NCBI GenBank assembly: GCA_965246915.1
Contig: CBDFGB010000012.1
Location: 99,303-163,302 of the forward strand
Length of the DNA: 64,000 nucleotides
Direction of reading: 5' to 3'
From: CAVRQM01 sp965246915
Lineage (GTDB): Bacteria > Pseudomonadota > Alphaproteobacteria > Acetobacterales > Acetobacteraceae
In this document: piece after piece, positions 42,218 to 50,738 of the stretch
Numbering within the stretch: position 1 is the stretch's first letter
How the letters are laid out: each line of letters starts with the position of its first letter
Translations under genes and position numbers: made by a program
The notes under the pieces: generated by a model
The model's input: the letters and a program-made list of their open reading frames with translations, nothing else
Told to the model about the DNA's origin: nothing
Databases searched by the model: none

Positions 42218-42916
42218 TCAGTGCATCGCCGCACCGCCGTCGACGGCGTAGCATTGTCCGGTGACGAAGCTCGCGCCCGGCCCGGCCAGGAACAGCACGA
42301 CGGCCGCGACTTCCTCCGGCCTGCCGATGCGGCGCAGCGGGTTGCCGACTTCCAGCGCCTGCACCTCGGGCGTCAGCGTGTCGAAATGCAGCAGCGGCGT
42401 GTCGATCGGGCCGGGGGCGACGGCATTGACCAGGATGCGTGGGCCGAGCTCGCGCGCCCACGAGCGGGTGAGCGACAGGATCGCGCCCTTGGTCGCCGCA
42501 TAGCAGGACGAGCCGGCGCGGCCGAGATAGGCGAGTTCGGAGGCGATGTTGACGATCCGGGCGCCGTCCGACAGATGCGGCAGCGCGGCGCGGGCCATCA
42601 GCACGGGGCCACGAAGATTGACCGCATACATGCGGTCGAGGTCGGCGACCGCGTTCGGCGCGCCAAGCGGCGAATCCAGTTCGATCCCGGCGCAGTTCAC
42701 CAGGATGTCGAGACCGCCGAGGGTGGCGATCGCCCGAGCCATGGCGGCCGCCACCTGGGCCTCGTCGCCGACATCGACGGCGATGCCGTCGCAGGCCGCG
42801 ATGTCGAAGCCCACGATCCGCGCTCCGGCTTGGGTGAAGGCGGCGACCACGGCGCGGCCGATGCCACTCGCCGCGCCCGTGACGATCGCGCGCCGGCCCG
42901 CGAGCGCGCTCACCAC
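42218..42916 (-). CDS. SDR-family dehydrogenase
   Basis: 232 residues, short-chain dehydrogenase/reductase with a classical Rossmann start (VTGAASGIGRAVVAAF), NAG-equivalent NCAGIELDS, and catalytic YAATKGAIL (Ser-Tyr-Lys set, preceded by NIASELAYLG). The end FVTGQCYAVDGGAAMH is typical of FabG-like SDRs. Starts GTG-GTG at 42916, overlapping the preceding SDR stop region by seven bases. NAD(P)-dependent oxidation or reduction of an alcohol/ketone in the same pathway as its neighbours; substrate unknown. Confidence 0.92.
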   Translation of the reverse strand: MVSALAGRRAIVTGAASGIGRAVVAAFTQAGARIVGFDIAACDGIAVDVGDEAQVAAAMARAIATLGGLDILVNCAGIELDSPLGAPNAVADLDRMYAVNLRGPVLMARAALPHLSDGARIVNIASELAYLGRAGSSCYAATKGAILSLTRSWARELGPRILVNAVAPGPIDTPLLHFDTLTPEVQALEVGNPLRRIGRPEEVAAVVLFLAGPGASFVTGQCYAVDGGAAMH

Positions 42917-43665
42917 GGCACCTCGCCGCGATCCACGCCGATCGTCTGGCCGGTCACGTTCGCGGCCATGGGCGAGGCGAGGAACAGATACGGCCCCGTC
43001 ACGTCGTCCGGCTGCATGAGCCCCGGCAGCGCCTGACCCCTCAGGATGTCGTCCAACAACACTTCCTCCGTCCGATCGAGCCTGCTTGCCATTGACGCGA
43101 GCGAGCGCAACGACGCCTCGGTGCGCACCCAGCCGGGTGCCACCGCGTTGACCGTGATCCCGCGCGGTCCAAGCTCCTTGGCCCAGGTCTTCGTCAGGCC
43201 GATGACCGCGTGCTTGGAGGCGACATAGGCGCCGAACAGCGGCTCGGCGACGCGCCCCCAGGTCGAGGCGGTGTTGATGATGCGCCCGCTCGCTCGCAAA
43301 CGCGGCAGAACGGCGCGGGTGACGAGGAACGTGCCGACGACGTTGATCTCCAGCACGCGACGGAAAATCGTCTCGTTCTCGGCGGTCGCGTCCGACAGCG
43401 GCGTCAGCCGTTCCAGACCGGCGTTGTTGATGAGCACGTCGAGCGGGCCGACCGAATCCGCCACGCGCGCCATGGCGGCCGCGTCGGTGATGTCGTGGAC
43501 ATGGCCCGTCGCGCCGATCAGCGCCGCCTGTTCCAGCACGGCCGGATCGTCGGCCAAGATGTGCAATTCCGCACCGGCGGCGGCGAAGGCGCGGGCGATT
43601 CCAAAACCGATGCCGCGGCTGGCGCCGGTGATCAGCACGCGCTGTCTAGCGAGGGTCAGGCTCAC
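42910..43665 (-). CDS. SDR-family dehydrogenase
   Basis: 251 residues. Cofactor motif LITGASRGIGFGIARAF, NNAGLERLTPL, catalytic TASTWGR...YVASKHAVIGLTKTWAKEL, and the end NVTGQTIGVDRGEVPW. This is a second FabG-like SDR in tandem with the one that follows, clearly diverged from it. Starts with GTG at 43665, overlapping the ATPase stop by four bases (GTGA). Two successive SDRs suggest oxidation of an alcohol intermediate in the pathway served by the importer. Confidence 0.92.
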   Translation of the reverse strand: MSLTLARQRVLITGASRGIGFGIARAFAAAGAELHILADDPAVLEQAALIGATGHVHDITDAAAMARVADSVGPLDVLINNAGLERLTPLSDATAENETIFRRVLEINVVGTFLVTRAVLPRLRASGRIINTASTWGRVAEPLFGAYVASKHAVIGLTKTWAKELGPRGITVNAVAPGWVRTEASLRSLASMASRLDRTEEVLLDDILRGQALPGLMQPDDVTGPYLFLASPMAANVTGQTIGVDRGEVPW

Positions 43666-44438
43666 TCCTGCACTCCCGCGCTCTCGCGCACCTTGTGCAG
43701 CACCTCGGTCCGCAGACGGAAGAAAGCCGCCGCGTCGCGCAACGCCAGCGTACGCTCCGGACCGAGGATCGCGCCCACATCGACATCGGCCACGATGCGC
43801 GCCGGCCGCTTCGAGAAGACGATGATCCGGTCCGCGAGAAACACCGCCTCCTCGACGTCGTGCGTGACGAAGACGATGGTCTTGGCGTCGGCCTTCTGGA
43901 TGCGCCGCAGCTCGACCTGCAGGTGTTCGCGCCGTTGGGCGTCCAGTGCACCGAACGGCTCGTCCATCAGCAGTACCTCCGATCCGGCCGCCAGCGTGCG
44001 GGCGATTGCCACGCGCTGCCGCATGCCGCCGGAAACACGGTTTGGATATTTCTCCGCGAAATCGGACAGGCCAACCAGATCGAGGTAATGACGGCACCGC
44101 TCGCGCTTGCGACGCTGGTCGAGGTCGAGACGATAGCGCATGCCGAACATGACGTTCTGCTCGATCGTCAGCCACGGGAACGACGAATAGGACTGGAATA
44201 CCATGCCGCGCCGCCGGTCGGGCGGGCCGACCGCTTCGCCGTCGAGCCGGATCTCGCCCTCGTCCGGCGAGTCCAGGCCGCCCACCATGCGCATCAGCGT
44301 CGTCTTGCCGCAGCCGGACGGCCCGAGGAACGTCACGAACTCATGCCGCGCGATCTCCAGGTTCAGCGGCGGTGTCACCACCGGCAGCGCGCCGAAGCGT
44401 TTCGTCACCCCGTCGAAGCTCAGATACGGCCGCGTCAC
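43662..44438 (-). CDS. ABC transporter ATPase (SsuB/TauB-like)
   Basis: 258 residues. Walker A GPSGCGKTTLMRM near residue 39, Q-loop VFQSYSSFPWLT, signature VSGGMRQRVAIAR, Walker B VLLMDEPFGALD, and THDVEEAVFLADRI. This matches ATPases of nitrate/sulfonate/taurine-type importers. Starts with GTG at 44438, overlapping the permease stop by four bases (GTGA). Pairs with the permease and periplasmic binding protein upstream to import a small organic nitrogen or sulfur compound. Confidence 0.94.
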   Translation of the reverse strand: MTRPYLSFDGVTKRFGALPVVTPPLNLEIARHEFVTFLGPSGCGKTTLMRMVGGLDSPDEGEIRLDGEAVGPPDRRRGMVFQSYSSFPWLTIEQNVMFGMRYRLDLDQRRKRERCRHYLDLVGLSDFAEKYPNRVSGGMRQRVAIARTLAAGSEVLLMDEPFGALDAQRREHLQVELRRIQKADAKTIVFVTHDVEEAVFLADRIIVFSKRPARIVADVDVGAILGPERTLALRDAAAFFRLRTEVLHKVRESAGVQE

Positions 44439-45244
44439 AGATACCGGAACGCGCGGCGGTGCAGGGCGCGCAGCGCCTGGTCCGTCACCAGGCCGATCAG
44501 CCCGATCGTGACCACGCCCGCCATGACCTGTGACGTCTGCATGTAGCGGCGCGCGGTCCAGATGACGAAGCCGAGGCCGCTGTCGGCGGCGACGATCTCC
44601 GCGATGATGAGATAGGTCCAGCACCAGCCGAGGGTGATCCGCAGATTGTCCACGAGGCTGGGCAGCATGGCGCGGAACGCCACGTCGCGCAGCATCTGCG
44701 GCTCGCGCGCGCCCAGCGTGCGGGCGATCTCGATGTATTCGTGCGGCACCCGGTTCATGTCGTCGGCGACCAGCAGCACGAGCTGGAAGAACGTCCCGAG
44801 CCACAGCAGGAAGATCTTCGTCTCCTCGCCGATGCCGAACCATATGATGCTGAGCGGCACGAGCGCCGGCACCGGCAGATAGCGGATGAAGTCGATGATC
44901 GGCTCCAGTGCCGCGCCAATGGGGCGGTAGCTGCTCATCAGCATGCCGATCGGGATCGCCATGACCGCCGACAGCAGAAAGGCCGCCCACACCCGGCCGA
45001 TCGATACGGCGCTGTTGCCGAGCAGTTGCCCGTCGCGCGCCATGCGCGCCATCGTGGCCACGACCACCGACGGCGGCGGCAGGAAGACGGGGTTCGCCCA
45101 CCCCGTTCGCACGGCGGTCTCCCATCCGGCCAGCACGACGACGCTGGCCGCGAGCGAGATCATGAGGCCGGTACGTCGCGGCATGGCGCCGCGCAGAACG
45201 AAGAGACTTGGCAGCCACGGCTCTCGCGCCAACGCCGCGGTCAC
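44435..45244 (-). CDS. ABC transporter permease (SsuC/TauC-like)
   Basis: 269 residues with about six membrane helices. The motif FLPPPSVVVATMARM, the EAA-type loop (YIEIARTLGAREPQMLRDVAF) near residue 165 and the AGVVTIGLIGLVTDQALRAL end are typical of SsuC/TauC permeases. Starts with GTG at 45244, overlapping the stop of the binding-protein gene (GTGA). Inner-membrane channel of the importer whose ATPase follows. Confidence 0.93.
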   Translation of the reverse strand: MTAALAREPWLPSLFVLRGAMPRRTGLMISLAASVVVLAGWETAVRTGWANPVFLPPPSVVVATMARMARDGQLLGNSAVSIGRVWAAFLLSAVMAIPIGMLMSSYRPIGAALEPIIDFIRYLPVPALVPLSIIWFGIGEETKIFLLWLGTFFQLVLLVADDMNRVPHEYIEIARTLGAREPQMLRDVAFRAMLPSLVDNLRITLGWCWTYLIIAEIVAADSGLGFVIWTARRYMQTSQVMAGVVTIGLIGLVTDQALRALHRRAFRYL

Positions 45245-46251
45245 TTCACGTCGGCGGCGCTCAAACCGGCGATCGCCGCGCTGTCGATACTCTTCGCGGC
45301 CGTCAGACGGTGATCGGCCGCCCCGTTCTCGAGGTTGAGGCCCATGACGGTCTCGAAGATGTTCGCGAGTTCGCCGGGCGCGGACGGCGTGCCGAGCAAC
45401 GCCTGGCTGGTCGCAAGGTTGGTGTATCTCAGGCTGCCGTCGATGCTCGCCCGAAAATCCTCCGGCGACAGGTTGTAGTGCGGGGCGGACAGCTTGATGA
45501 AATCATCCGGATTGGTCTCGAAATACCGCACGGCCCGGTAGATACCTCGGAGGAACGCTGCATATTTGCCCGGATTGGCGGCCAGGTCATCCTGCCGGAC
45601 GATGATGACGTCGGTGATATAGCCCGGATAGTCGCTGGAGCTGACGATCTCTTTCGGCTTGCGCGCCGCGCCGTTCTTCAGGGTCTGCGAAAGGTAGGGC
45701 TGATAGGTCGCGACGGCGGCCACCGAGGCGTCGGCGAAGACCGCCACGGAATCGGCGGTCGCGATCTCCTTCAGCGTCAGGTCCTTCAGGCTCAGGCCGG
45801 CCTTGCGCAGCTCCAGCTGCAGCAGCAGGCGAGCCGGAATGTTGATCTCGGCCGCGACGGTCTTGCCCTTCAGATCGGCGACGCTGGCAATCGCGCCATC
45901 GGCTACCACGCCGTCGCCGCCCAGGCTCTCGTCGATCGTGCCGATGATGACACCGGGCGTGGACTCCTCGCGCGGCCGCCCCTGGAACTCACCGACGGTG
46001 CGCAGATCCATTTCGATGTCGCGGCGAGCCATCGCCGCCATCACGTCGGCCCGCTCGTCGTCGAAGCGGATGCTGACCGTCACGCCGAGCGTTTTGAAGT
46101 AGCCAAGGTCCTGGGCGACGAAAATCGGCGCGTAGCCCGACCAGGTCGGGCACAGGATGCGGATCTTGTCGTCCGCCCGACTTGTCGTCGCGGAGGCGAC
46201 CGTCGCGCACAGGGCGAGGAGTCCGAAAGCGGTCAAGCGTCGAGCCGACAT
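45241..46251 (-). CDS. ABC transporter substrate-binding protein (SsuA/NMT1-like)
   Basis: 336 residues with a signal peptide (MSARRLTAFGLLALCATVASA, cleaved near SRA-D). The mature part DKIRILCPTWSGYAPIFVAQDLGYFKTLG is the NMT1/SsuA-type opening; SDYPGYITDVIIVRQDDLAANPGKYAAFLR is the usual C-terminal lobe hinge segment. The ATG at 46251 has a GGAGG ribosome site six bases away; an ATG at 46263 is less likely. First gene of an eight-gene operon; divergent from a LysR gene across 105 bases that must hold both promoters. Confidence 0.92.
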   Translation of the reverse strand: MSARRLTAFGLLALCATVASATTSRADDKIRILCPTWSGYAPIFVAQDLGYFKTLGVTVSIRFDDERADVMAAMARRDIEMDLRTVGEFQGRPREESTPGVIIGTIDESLGGDGVVADGAIASVADLKGKTVAAEINIPARLLLQLELRKAGLSLKDLTLKEIATADSVAVFADASVAAVATYQPYLSQTLKNGAARKPKEIVSSSDYPGYITDVIIVRQDDLAANPGKYAAFLRGIYRAVRYFETNPDDFIKLSAPHYNLSPEDFRASIDGSLRYTNLATSQALLGTPSAPGELANIFETVMGLNLENGAADHRLTAAKSIDSAAIAGLSAADVK

Positions 46252-46356
46252 CGCAACCTCCATGCTGACCGGTCTAGCATCGCGGATCTTTCACATCGGC
46301 GACAATCCGGCATTTCCGTGCCAATCATCGGAAAATCCCGATCCGAGGACAGGGCC

Positions 46357-47271
46357 ATGCGGCGGCTGGACAACATCGATCTGCGGCTGCTGCGAGTCTT
46401 CGTAACGCTGGCCGAGGCTGGCAGCTTCTCCGCGGCCCAGATCGCGCTCAACCTCTCGCAGCCGACACTGAGCGGTCATCTGGCGGCGCTGGAGCGAGTT
46501 CTCGGCGGGCCGCTCTGCGTGCGCGGCCGGCGCGGTTTCCTGCTCACGCCCTTCGGGGAGGCGACCTTGCGCGCCGCGCGACAGCTGTTTGTCGACATCG
46601 AACGGTTCCAGCAGCGCGTCGGCGGCTCTCGCGGGCAGCTGGTCGGGCGGCTGCGCCTCGGCATCGTCGACGGAGTTGTGTCCAGCGAGCGGCTTGGTCT
46701 GCAGGGTCCGCTCGCTCGCTATCTCGCGCAAGCGCAGAGCGTGTTCATCGATCTCGAATTGGGCACGCCGCTGGAGCTGGAGCGGGCGGTGGCCGATGGA
46801 CGGCGGGACGTGGCGATCGGCCCGTTCGCGCAACAGGCGCCAGGAGTCGCGTATCTGCCGTTCCATCAGGAGCCGCACGCGCTGTATTGCGGTCGCGGCC
46901 ACGAATTGTTCGACATCGCGGAAAGCCGGCTCGATCAGGCGGCAATCGAACGGTCAGGCTTTTCTGTCCGCGGCTACCGGCAGCTCGAGGATCTGTATCG
47001 GGTGAACCATCCGCGAGCGAGCGCCAACATCATCCATATGGAGGCGCAAGTGATGCTGATCCTGTCCGGCCATCTGATCGGCTTTCTGCCACGCCACATC
47101 GGCGAACTCTGGGTCGAGCGCGGCGCGATGCGGGCGCTCAAGCCGCAGACCTATCAATTTCACTCGCACCACTTCGCCGCTTGGCGGCGCGGCGAGGAGC
47201 AACAGCCGTTGGTCGGAGCGTTCATCGAGATCCTGCGCCGGCACGTCGCGGGACAGGCCGCGTCGGATTGA
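46357..47271 (+). CDS. LysR-family transcriptional regulator
   Basis: 304 residues. N-terminal winged helix (LRLLRVFVTLAEAGSFSAAQIALNLSQPTLSGHLAALERVL, in parts) followed by the effector-binding domain (GRLRLGIVDGVVSS, DGRRDVAIGPF). The ATG at 46357 has an AGGAC-AGGG site in front. Divergent from the importer/ureohydrolase operon, so it most likely activates that operon when its substrate or a product is bound, the classic LysR layout. Effector unknown. Confidence 0.92.
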   Translation: MRRLDNIDLRLLRVFVTLAEAGSFSAAQIALNLSQPTLSGHLAALERVLGGPLCVRGRRGFLLTPFGEATLRAARQLFVDIERFQQRVGGSRGQLVGRLRLGIVDGVVSSERLGLQGPLARYLAQAQSVFIDLELGTPLELERAVADGRRDVAIGPFAQQAPGVAYLPFHQEPHALYCGRGHELFDIAESRLDQAAIERSGFSVRGYRQLEDLYRVNHPRASANIIHMEAQVMLILSGHLIGFLPRHIGELWVERGAMRALKPQTYQFHSHHFAAWRRGEEQQPLVGAFIEILRRHVAGQAASD

Positions 47272-47307
47272 CGGCCATGCGCCGAGCGGGCGAGGCCTCG
47301 GCCGGCC

Positions 47308-48531
47308 TCAGCAATGGTCGAAATACGCGTTGCACGCTTCGTTGACCAGCGCGCCGATATTGCCGACGCCGCGAAACTTGCCGTGCGAATCGTGGAACCG
47401 GCCGCGCGCCCAGTCGTTCTCTCCAAAGAACGACGCGCCCTGGGCGTTCGGTCCAGCTCCGTCATAGCCCCAGCTGGTCACTCCGATCACCGTGTTGGCC
47501 AGCGTGTCGCGCCCGAGCGTGGCTTCGAACGGATCGACGCTCGGCTTGGCACCGAAATTGGCCAGCCACGGCCCGCCGCTCGATCCGCCGGTCTGCGCCG
47601 TGCCGAGCACGATGTTGCGCAACCCGGCCGGCCCATAATACGCGCCGATGCCGTCGGTGCGCGTCATCCGCCGGCCGCCGTCGAAGGCGTGCGGATAGCC
47701 GAGCTGGGTGACGTGGGTGAGCCACGCGCCACCGAACGACTTCACGAACGAGAAGCCGTTCCATCCATAATTGTACCAAGACAGCCGCGTGCCCGGCAGC
47801 ACGCCGCCGTTGGCCCGCAGCACGATGATCGCGATGTCGTTGTTGCAGACGACGCCGTCGACCTCACAGTGGTCTGTACCCTTGTAGTATACGTCCGGGA
47901 TGATCTCGTGGATCGCCGTGTAATAGCCGTAGATCGGATTGTCCGAGAGCGCGGGGTAGAAATAGAAATTGCTGTGCCACCCGGCATCGGACTTCGTCCC
48001 ATACTCAAAGACGCAGTGCGCCGCCGTGACCAGCAGGCCCGGCGCGATGAGCGAGCCGCTGCACGCGAACGAATCGCCGCCGATTGTGAAATACAGCGCT
48101 CCGGTGGCGCGCCACGGAAATGCCGAGACGGCCACAGCGGCCACCGTGGGCGTCGGCCCGCCATACGAGGCGTAGGCTCCTGCCGTCGTGTATGGGGCGA
48201 TCGATCGGGCCGGGCTATACTCGCCGTAGGCATCGGAACGCAGGCCAGGGACCCAGGTTTGTGCGGCCGGCGACGTCCCGCCCGTGATCGCCCCGGCAAC
48301 CAGGGCAGCGGCTCCGGCGGGGGCCGCGTTGTCGCGCATCAGCGCCGCAAGCGGCAGCGTTTTCGGGTCGACCAGCTTCAGCGCGGACTTCACCGGCCGC
48401 GCGGCACCGGGGGTCGGCAATGCGACCGCCGCCTGGGTGTAGCGCGAGGCATGCGAGACGGTGCGCTGCGCCAGCGCCGCCGACGGTGAACCGAGCAGGA
48501 GCAGCAGCGCCGCCGACGTCCGAGCCATCAT
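47308..48531 (-). CDS. Secreted trypsin-like serine protease
   Basis: 407 residues, signal peptide (MMARTSAALLLLLGSPSAALAQ), a pro-like region of about 150 residues, then a chymotrypsin-fold domain with the triad His in LLVTAAHCVFEYG, Asp in CNNDIAIIVLRA and Ser in GTAQTGGSSGGPW. Several cysteines (DHCEVDGVVC, end FDHC) could form disulfides. It resembles V8/glutamyl-endopeptidase-like or trypsin-like exported proteases of proteobacteria. A GCAGGGAA ribosome site precedes the two adjacent ATGs (48531, 48528). Convergent with the LysR gene; likely exported by the general route and possibly by type II secretion. Confidence 0.88.
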   Translation of the reverse strand: MMARTSAALLLLLGSPSAALAQRTVSHASRYTQAAVALPTPGAARPVKSALKLVDPKTLPLAALMRDNAAPAGAAALVAGAITGGTSPAAQTWVPGLRSDAYGEYSPARSIAPYTTAGAYASYGGPTPTVAAVAVSAFPWRATGALYFTIGGDSFACSGSLIAPGLLVTAAHCVFEYGTKSDAGWHSNFYFYPALSDNPIYGYYTAIHEIIPDVYYKGTDHCEVDGVVCNNDIAIIVLRANGGVLPGTRLSWYNYGWNGFSFVKSFGGAWLTHVTQLGYPHAFDGGRRMTRTDGIGAYYGPAGLRNIVLGTAQTGGSSGGPWLANFGAKPSVDPFEATLGRDTLANTVIGVTSWGYDGAGPNAQGASFFGENDWARGRFHDSHGKFRGVGNIGALVNEACNAYFDHC

Positions 48532-48731
48532 GCCGCGTGATTCCCTGCAAAGAATGTGAAAATACTCGCGCTTCGAGACGGTCGAAAGGCTAGTCAGATG
48601 GCCGCGACCGGTCAACGACGGGCCGCTGTCGCGCCCCGACGGGCCGTCGGATTGCGGCACAAGCAGCGGAGTGCCGCGGCCGCCCAGACGGCGCGATACT
48701 GCGGCTCGATGACCACGCGGGAGACGCCACG

Positions 48732-49439
48732 ATGAACGCACGACCCGACCCGATCGGCAGCCTCGATTGGGACCGCATCGCGGCCGAGCTGGATCAGGGT
48801 GGTTCGGCGGTCATCGAAGGACTCTTGTCCCCCACCGCCTGCGCGTCGCTGGCCGCCGCGTATGACGCCCCACAGGGATTCCGCAGCCACGTCGTGATGG
48901 CGCGACACGGCTTTGGCCGGGGAGAATACAAATATTTCGACACGCCCCTTCCGGACGTGGTGCAAGCCCTCCGCACGGCGCTCTACCCGCCGCTCGCCAC
49001 GATCGCCAACCGCTGGGCCGCCTCACTCGGCCTGCCGGGCTTCGCGGACACTCATGCGGCGTTCCTGGCGCGCTGCCATGCCGAGGGGCAGACGAAGCCG
49101 ACACCGCTGCTGCTGCGCTATGGCCCGGGCGACTACAACTGTCTGCATCAGGATATCTACGGGACGTTGCACTTTCCGCTACAGGTGGCGATCCTGCTCA
49201 GCCGGCCCGGCGAGGATTTCGAGGGCGGCGAGTTCGTGCTGACCGAGCAGCGGCCGCGCATGCAGTCGCGCGCCGAGGTGGTGCCGCTGCGCCAGGGATC
49301 GGCGGTCGTCTTCGCGGTCAATCAGCGCCCGGTGCGCGGCTCGCGCGGCGCGTATCGCGTGACGATGCGCCACGGGGTCAGTCGTGTGCGCGCCGGCGAG
49401 CGGCATACCTTGGGGATAATCTTCCACGACGCGCGCTGA
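48732..49439 (+). CDS. 2OG-Fe(II) oxygenase
   Basis: 235 residues. The iron-binding facial triad is visible: LHQDIYG (His, Asp) near residue 138 and RVTMRHGVS (His) near 213, followed by the 2-oxoglutarate-binding Arg in GERHTLGIIFHDAR. FEGGEFVLTEQRPRMQSRAEVVPL is characteristic of prolyl-hydroxylase/PKHD-type dioxygenases, some of which hydroxylate proteins or repair alkylated nucleic acid. Divergent from the protease gene with about 200 bases between. Substrate unknown. Confidence 0.87.
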   Translation: MNARPDPIGSLDWDRIAAELDQGGSAVIEGLLSPTACASLAAAYDAPQGFRSHVVMARHGFGRGEYKYFDTPLPDVVQALRTALYPPLATIANRWAASLGLPGFADTHAAFLARCHAEGQTKPTPLLLRYGPGDYNCLHQDIYGTLHFPLQVAILLSRPGEDFEGGEFVLTEQRPRMQSRAEVVPLRQGSAVVFAVNQRPVRGSRGAYRVTMRHGVSRVRAGERHTLGIIFHDAR

Positions 49440-49491
49440 CGACCCGGCGACGAAACGGGCAACCCGCCAGCCGGAGCCGCGTAGTCAATCC

Positions 49492-49899
49492 ATGATGGCT
49501 CCGAGGACGACGCGCGTGCTGGACGGCCTGCGCGTCCTGGTGGTCGAGGACACGGTCCTGGTCGCCGAATTGATCGTCGAGCAATTGGGTGAGCACGGCT
49601 GTTCGGTGGTCGGTCCGGCCGCCCGACTGAGTGACGCCCTCCGGCTGGCGGCGCGGGAGCAGTTCGACGGCGCCCTTCTGGACGTCAATCTGGCCGGCGA
49701 GCACTCGTTTCCGGTGGCGGCCTTGCTCGCGGCGCGGGGCGTGCCGTTCATCTTCCTGAGCGGCTACGGCAGCCTGTCGCTTCCGGCGGAGTTTGATGCC
49801 GCGCCGCGGCTGCTCAAGCCGTTCGAGATGGAGGAGCTTATCCAGCGCGTCGCGTCCTCATTCCCGGCACGGATGTCGGCGCCTCTCTCGTTCGCCTGA
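49492..49899 (+). CDS. Stand-alone response-regulator receiver protein
   Basis: 135 residues, a lone CheY-like receiver domain: LRVLVVEDTVLVAELIVEQL with the acidic pocket, the phosphoacceptor Asp in GALLDVNLAGEH near residue 63, the FLSGYGS switch and the conserved Lys in RLLKPFEMEEL. No output domain and no histidine kinase is next to it. It probably takes phosphate from a hybrid or HWE/HisKA_2-type kinase elsewhere and acts through protein contacts; the sequence (LAGEHSFPVAALLAARGVPFIFLSG) is like receivers associated with HWE kinases. Two adjacent ATGs (49492, 49495) are possible starts. Confidence 0.9.
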   Translation: MMAPRTTRVLDGLRVLVVEDTVLVAELIVEQLGEHGCSVVGPAARLSDALRLAAREQFDGALLDVNLAGEHSFPVAALLAARGVPFIFLSGYGSLSLPAEFDAAPRLLKPFEMEELIQRVASSFPARMSAPLSFA

Positions 49900-49963
49900 G
49901 GTCGCGTCACAGCGGGTTGCGTTGCTGGACGTTCAAGCGACGGGGACTACGCGAACGGGAGTA

Positions 49964-49992
49964 TTGACATCTTTTGCGGTTTGCGTTATGTA
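49964..49992 (+). promoter_or_regulatory. Candidate sigma-70 promoter for a possibly leaderless transcript
   Basis: A consensus -35 TTGACA (49964-49969) is followed after 17 bases by TATGTA (49987-49992), a weak -10. The expected transcription start falls about seven bases later, right at the GTG start codon at 50000, so the message may have no leader. Confidence 0.5.
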
Positions 49993-49999
49993 GCCGATC

Positions 50000-50674
50000 G
50001 TGAATATGTATTTCAACTACGTCCCCCGTCCGGTGCCCGAGCCGACCAATCTGTCGGAGCGTCTGGCCACCGTGCTGGGCGGGCTGCGCGACATCGCCGC
50101 CCTGCACGCCGGGCGGAACTGGGCGCTGATCCCGGTGACGCTGCTGTTCTCCGCCTATCTCGGCAGCGTGATCCGCCGCTTCACCGCGCTGGCCGCACGG
50201 CTCGCCGCCGGCCCGCTCCGCACCCGACCGCCCCGGCCGGCTCACTCCACACCGGCGCGCAAGCAGGGGCCGCGAAAATCCCGGCTGCCGGCCCGGTTTG
50301 CCTGGGTGGTCGACTGGCTCGGCTACCATGCCGCCGGCCGGGGATCGCAGCTTCGCTATCTGCTGACCGAGGATGCGGAGATGGCGGCACTGCTGGCGGC
50401 CTCGCCGCAGGGCGGGCGGATTCTCCGGCCGCTCTGCCGGATGATGGGCATCGCCCCCGCCCCGGACCTTCCGCCGTCGCTGTTTCCGCCGCGCGATCCA
50501 AAACACCCCGAAGCGGCGAGGGCGATCATGGAGCACGACGATCCGGCTCCCTCTGTCTCGCGGGCGTGGGACAGCGAAGCGGACCGACCGCGGCGGGGGC
50601 CGTGCCCCGGGGCAAAATCACCAGACCTTTCTACCCTCGCCGGGCGGGGGGCCGGGTCGCCAAAAACCGCCTGA
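50000..50674 (+). CDS. Hypothetical protein with one membrane segment
   Basis: 224 residues, unrecognised. GTG at 50000 is used; an in-frame ATG follows at 50006. A hydrophobic stretch (GRNWALIPVTLLFSAYLGSVI, about residues 38-58) may be a membrane anchor; after it come a basic Pro-rich linker, a small helical domain (FAWVVDWLGYHAAGRGSQLRYLL ... MAALLAASPQGGRILRPLCRMMG) and a disordered tail. Preceded by the strongest promoter-like sequence in this part of the window. Similar short 'hypothetical' proteins occur in Acetobacteraceae-like genomes; no role is known. Confidence 0.65.
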   Translation: MNMYFNYVPRPVPEPTNLSERLATVLGGLRDIAALHAGRNWALIPVTLLFSAYLGSVIRRFTALAARLAAGPLRTRPPRPAHSTPARKQGPRKSRLPARFAWVVDWLGYHAAGRGSQLRYLLTEDAEMAALLAASPQGGRILRPLCRMMGIAPAPDLPPSLFPPRDPKHPEAARAIMEHDDPAPSVSRAWDSEADRPRRGPCPGAKSPDLSTLAGRGAGSPKTA

Positions 50675-50738
50675 TCGCCAATCGCCCAGGCACGCCTAAA
50701 TCGTTACGTATACGGAACAATTAAGGGCGGACCGAGGA

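Noticed and set aside
47292..47309. GAGGCC-N6-GGCCTC hairpin between the LysR gene and the protease gene as a bidirectional terminator
   Set aside because: Arms are short, there is no T-run on either side, and the repeat reaches into the protease stop codon.
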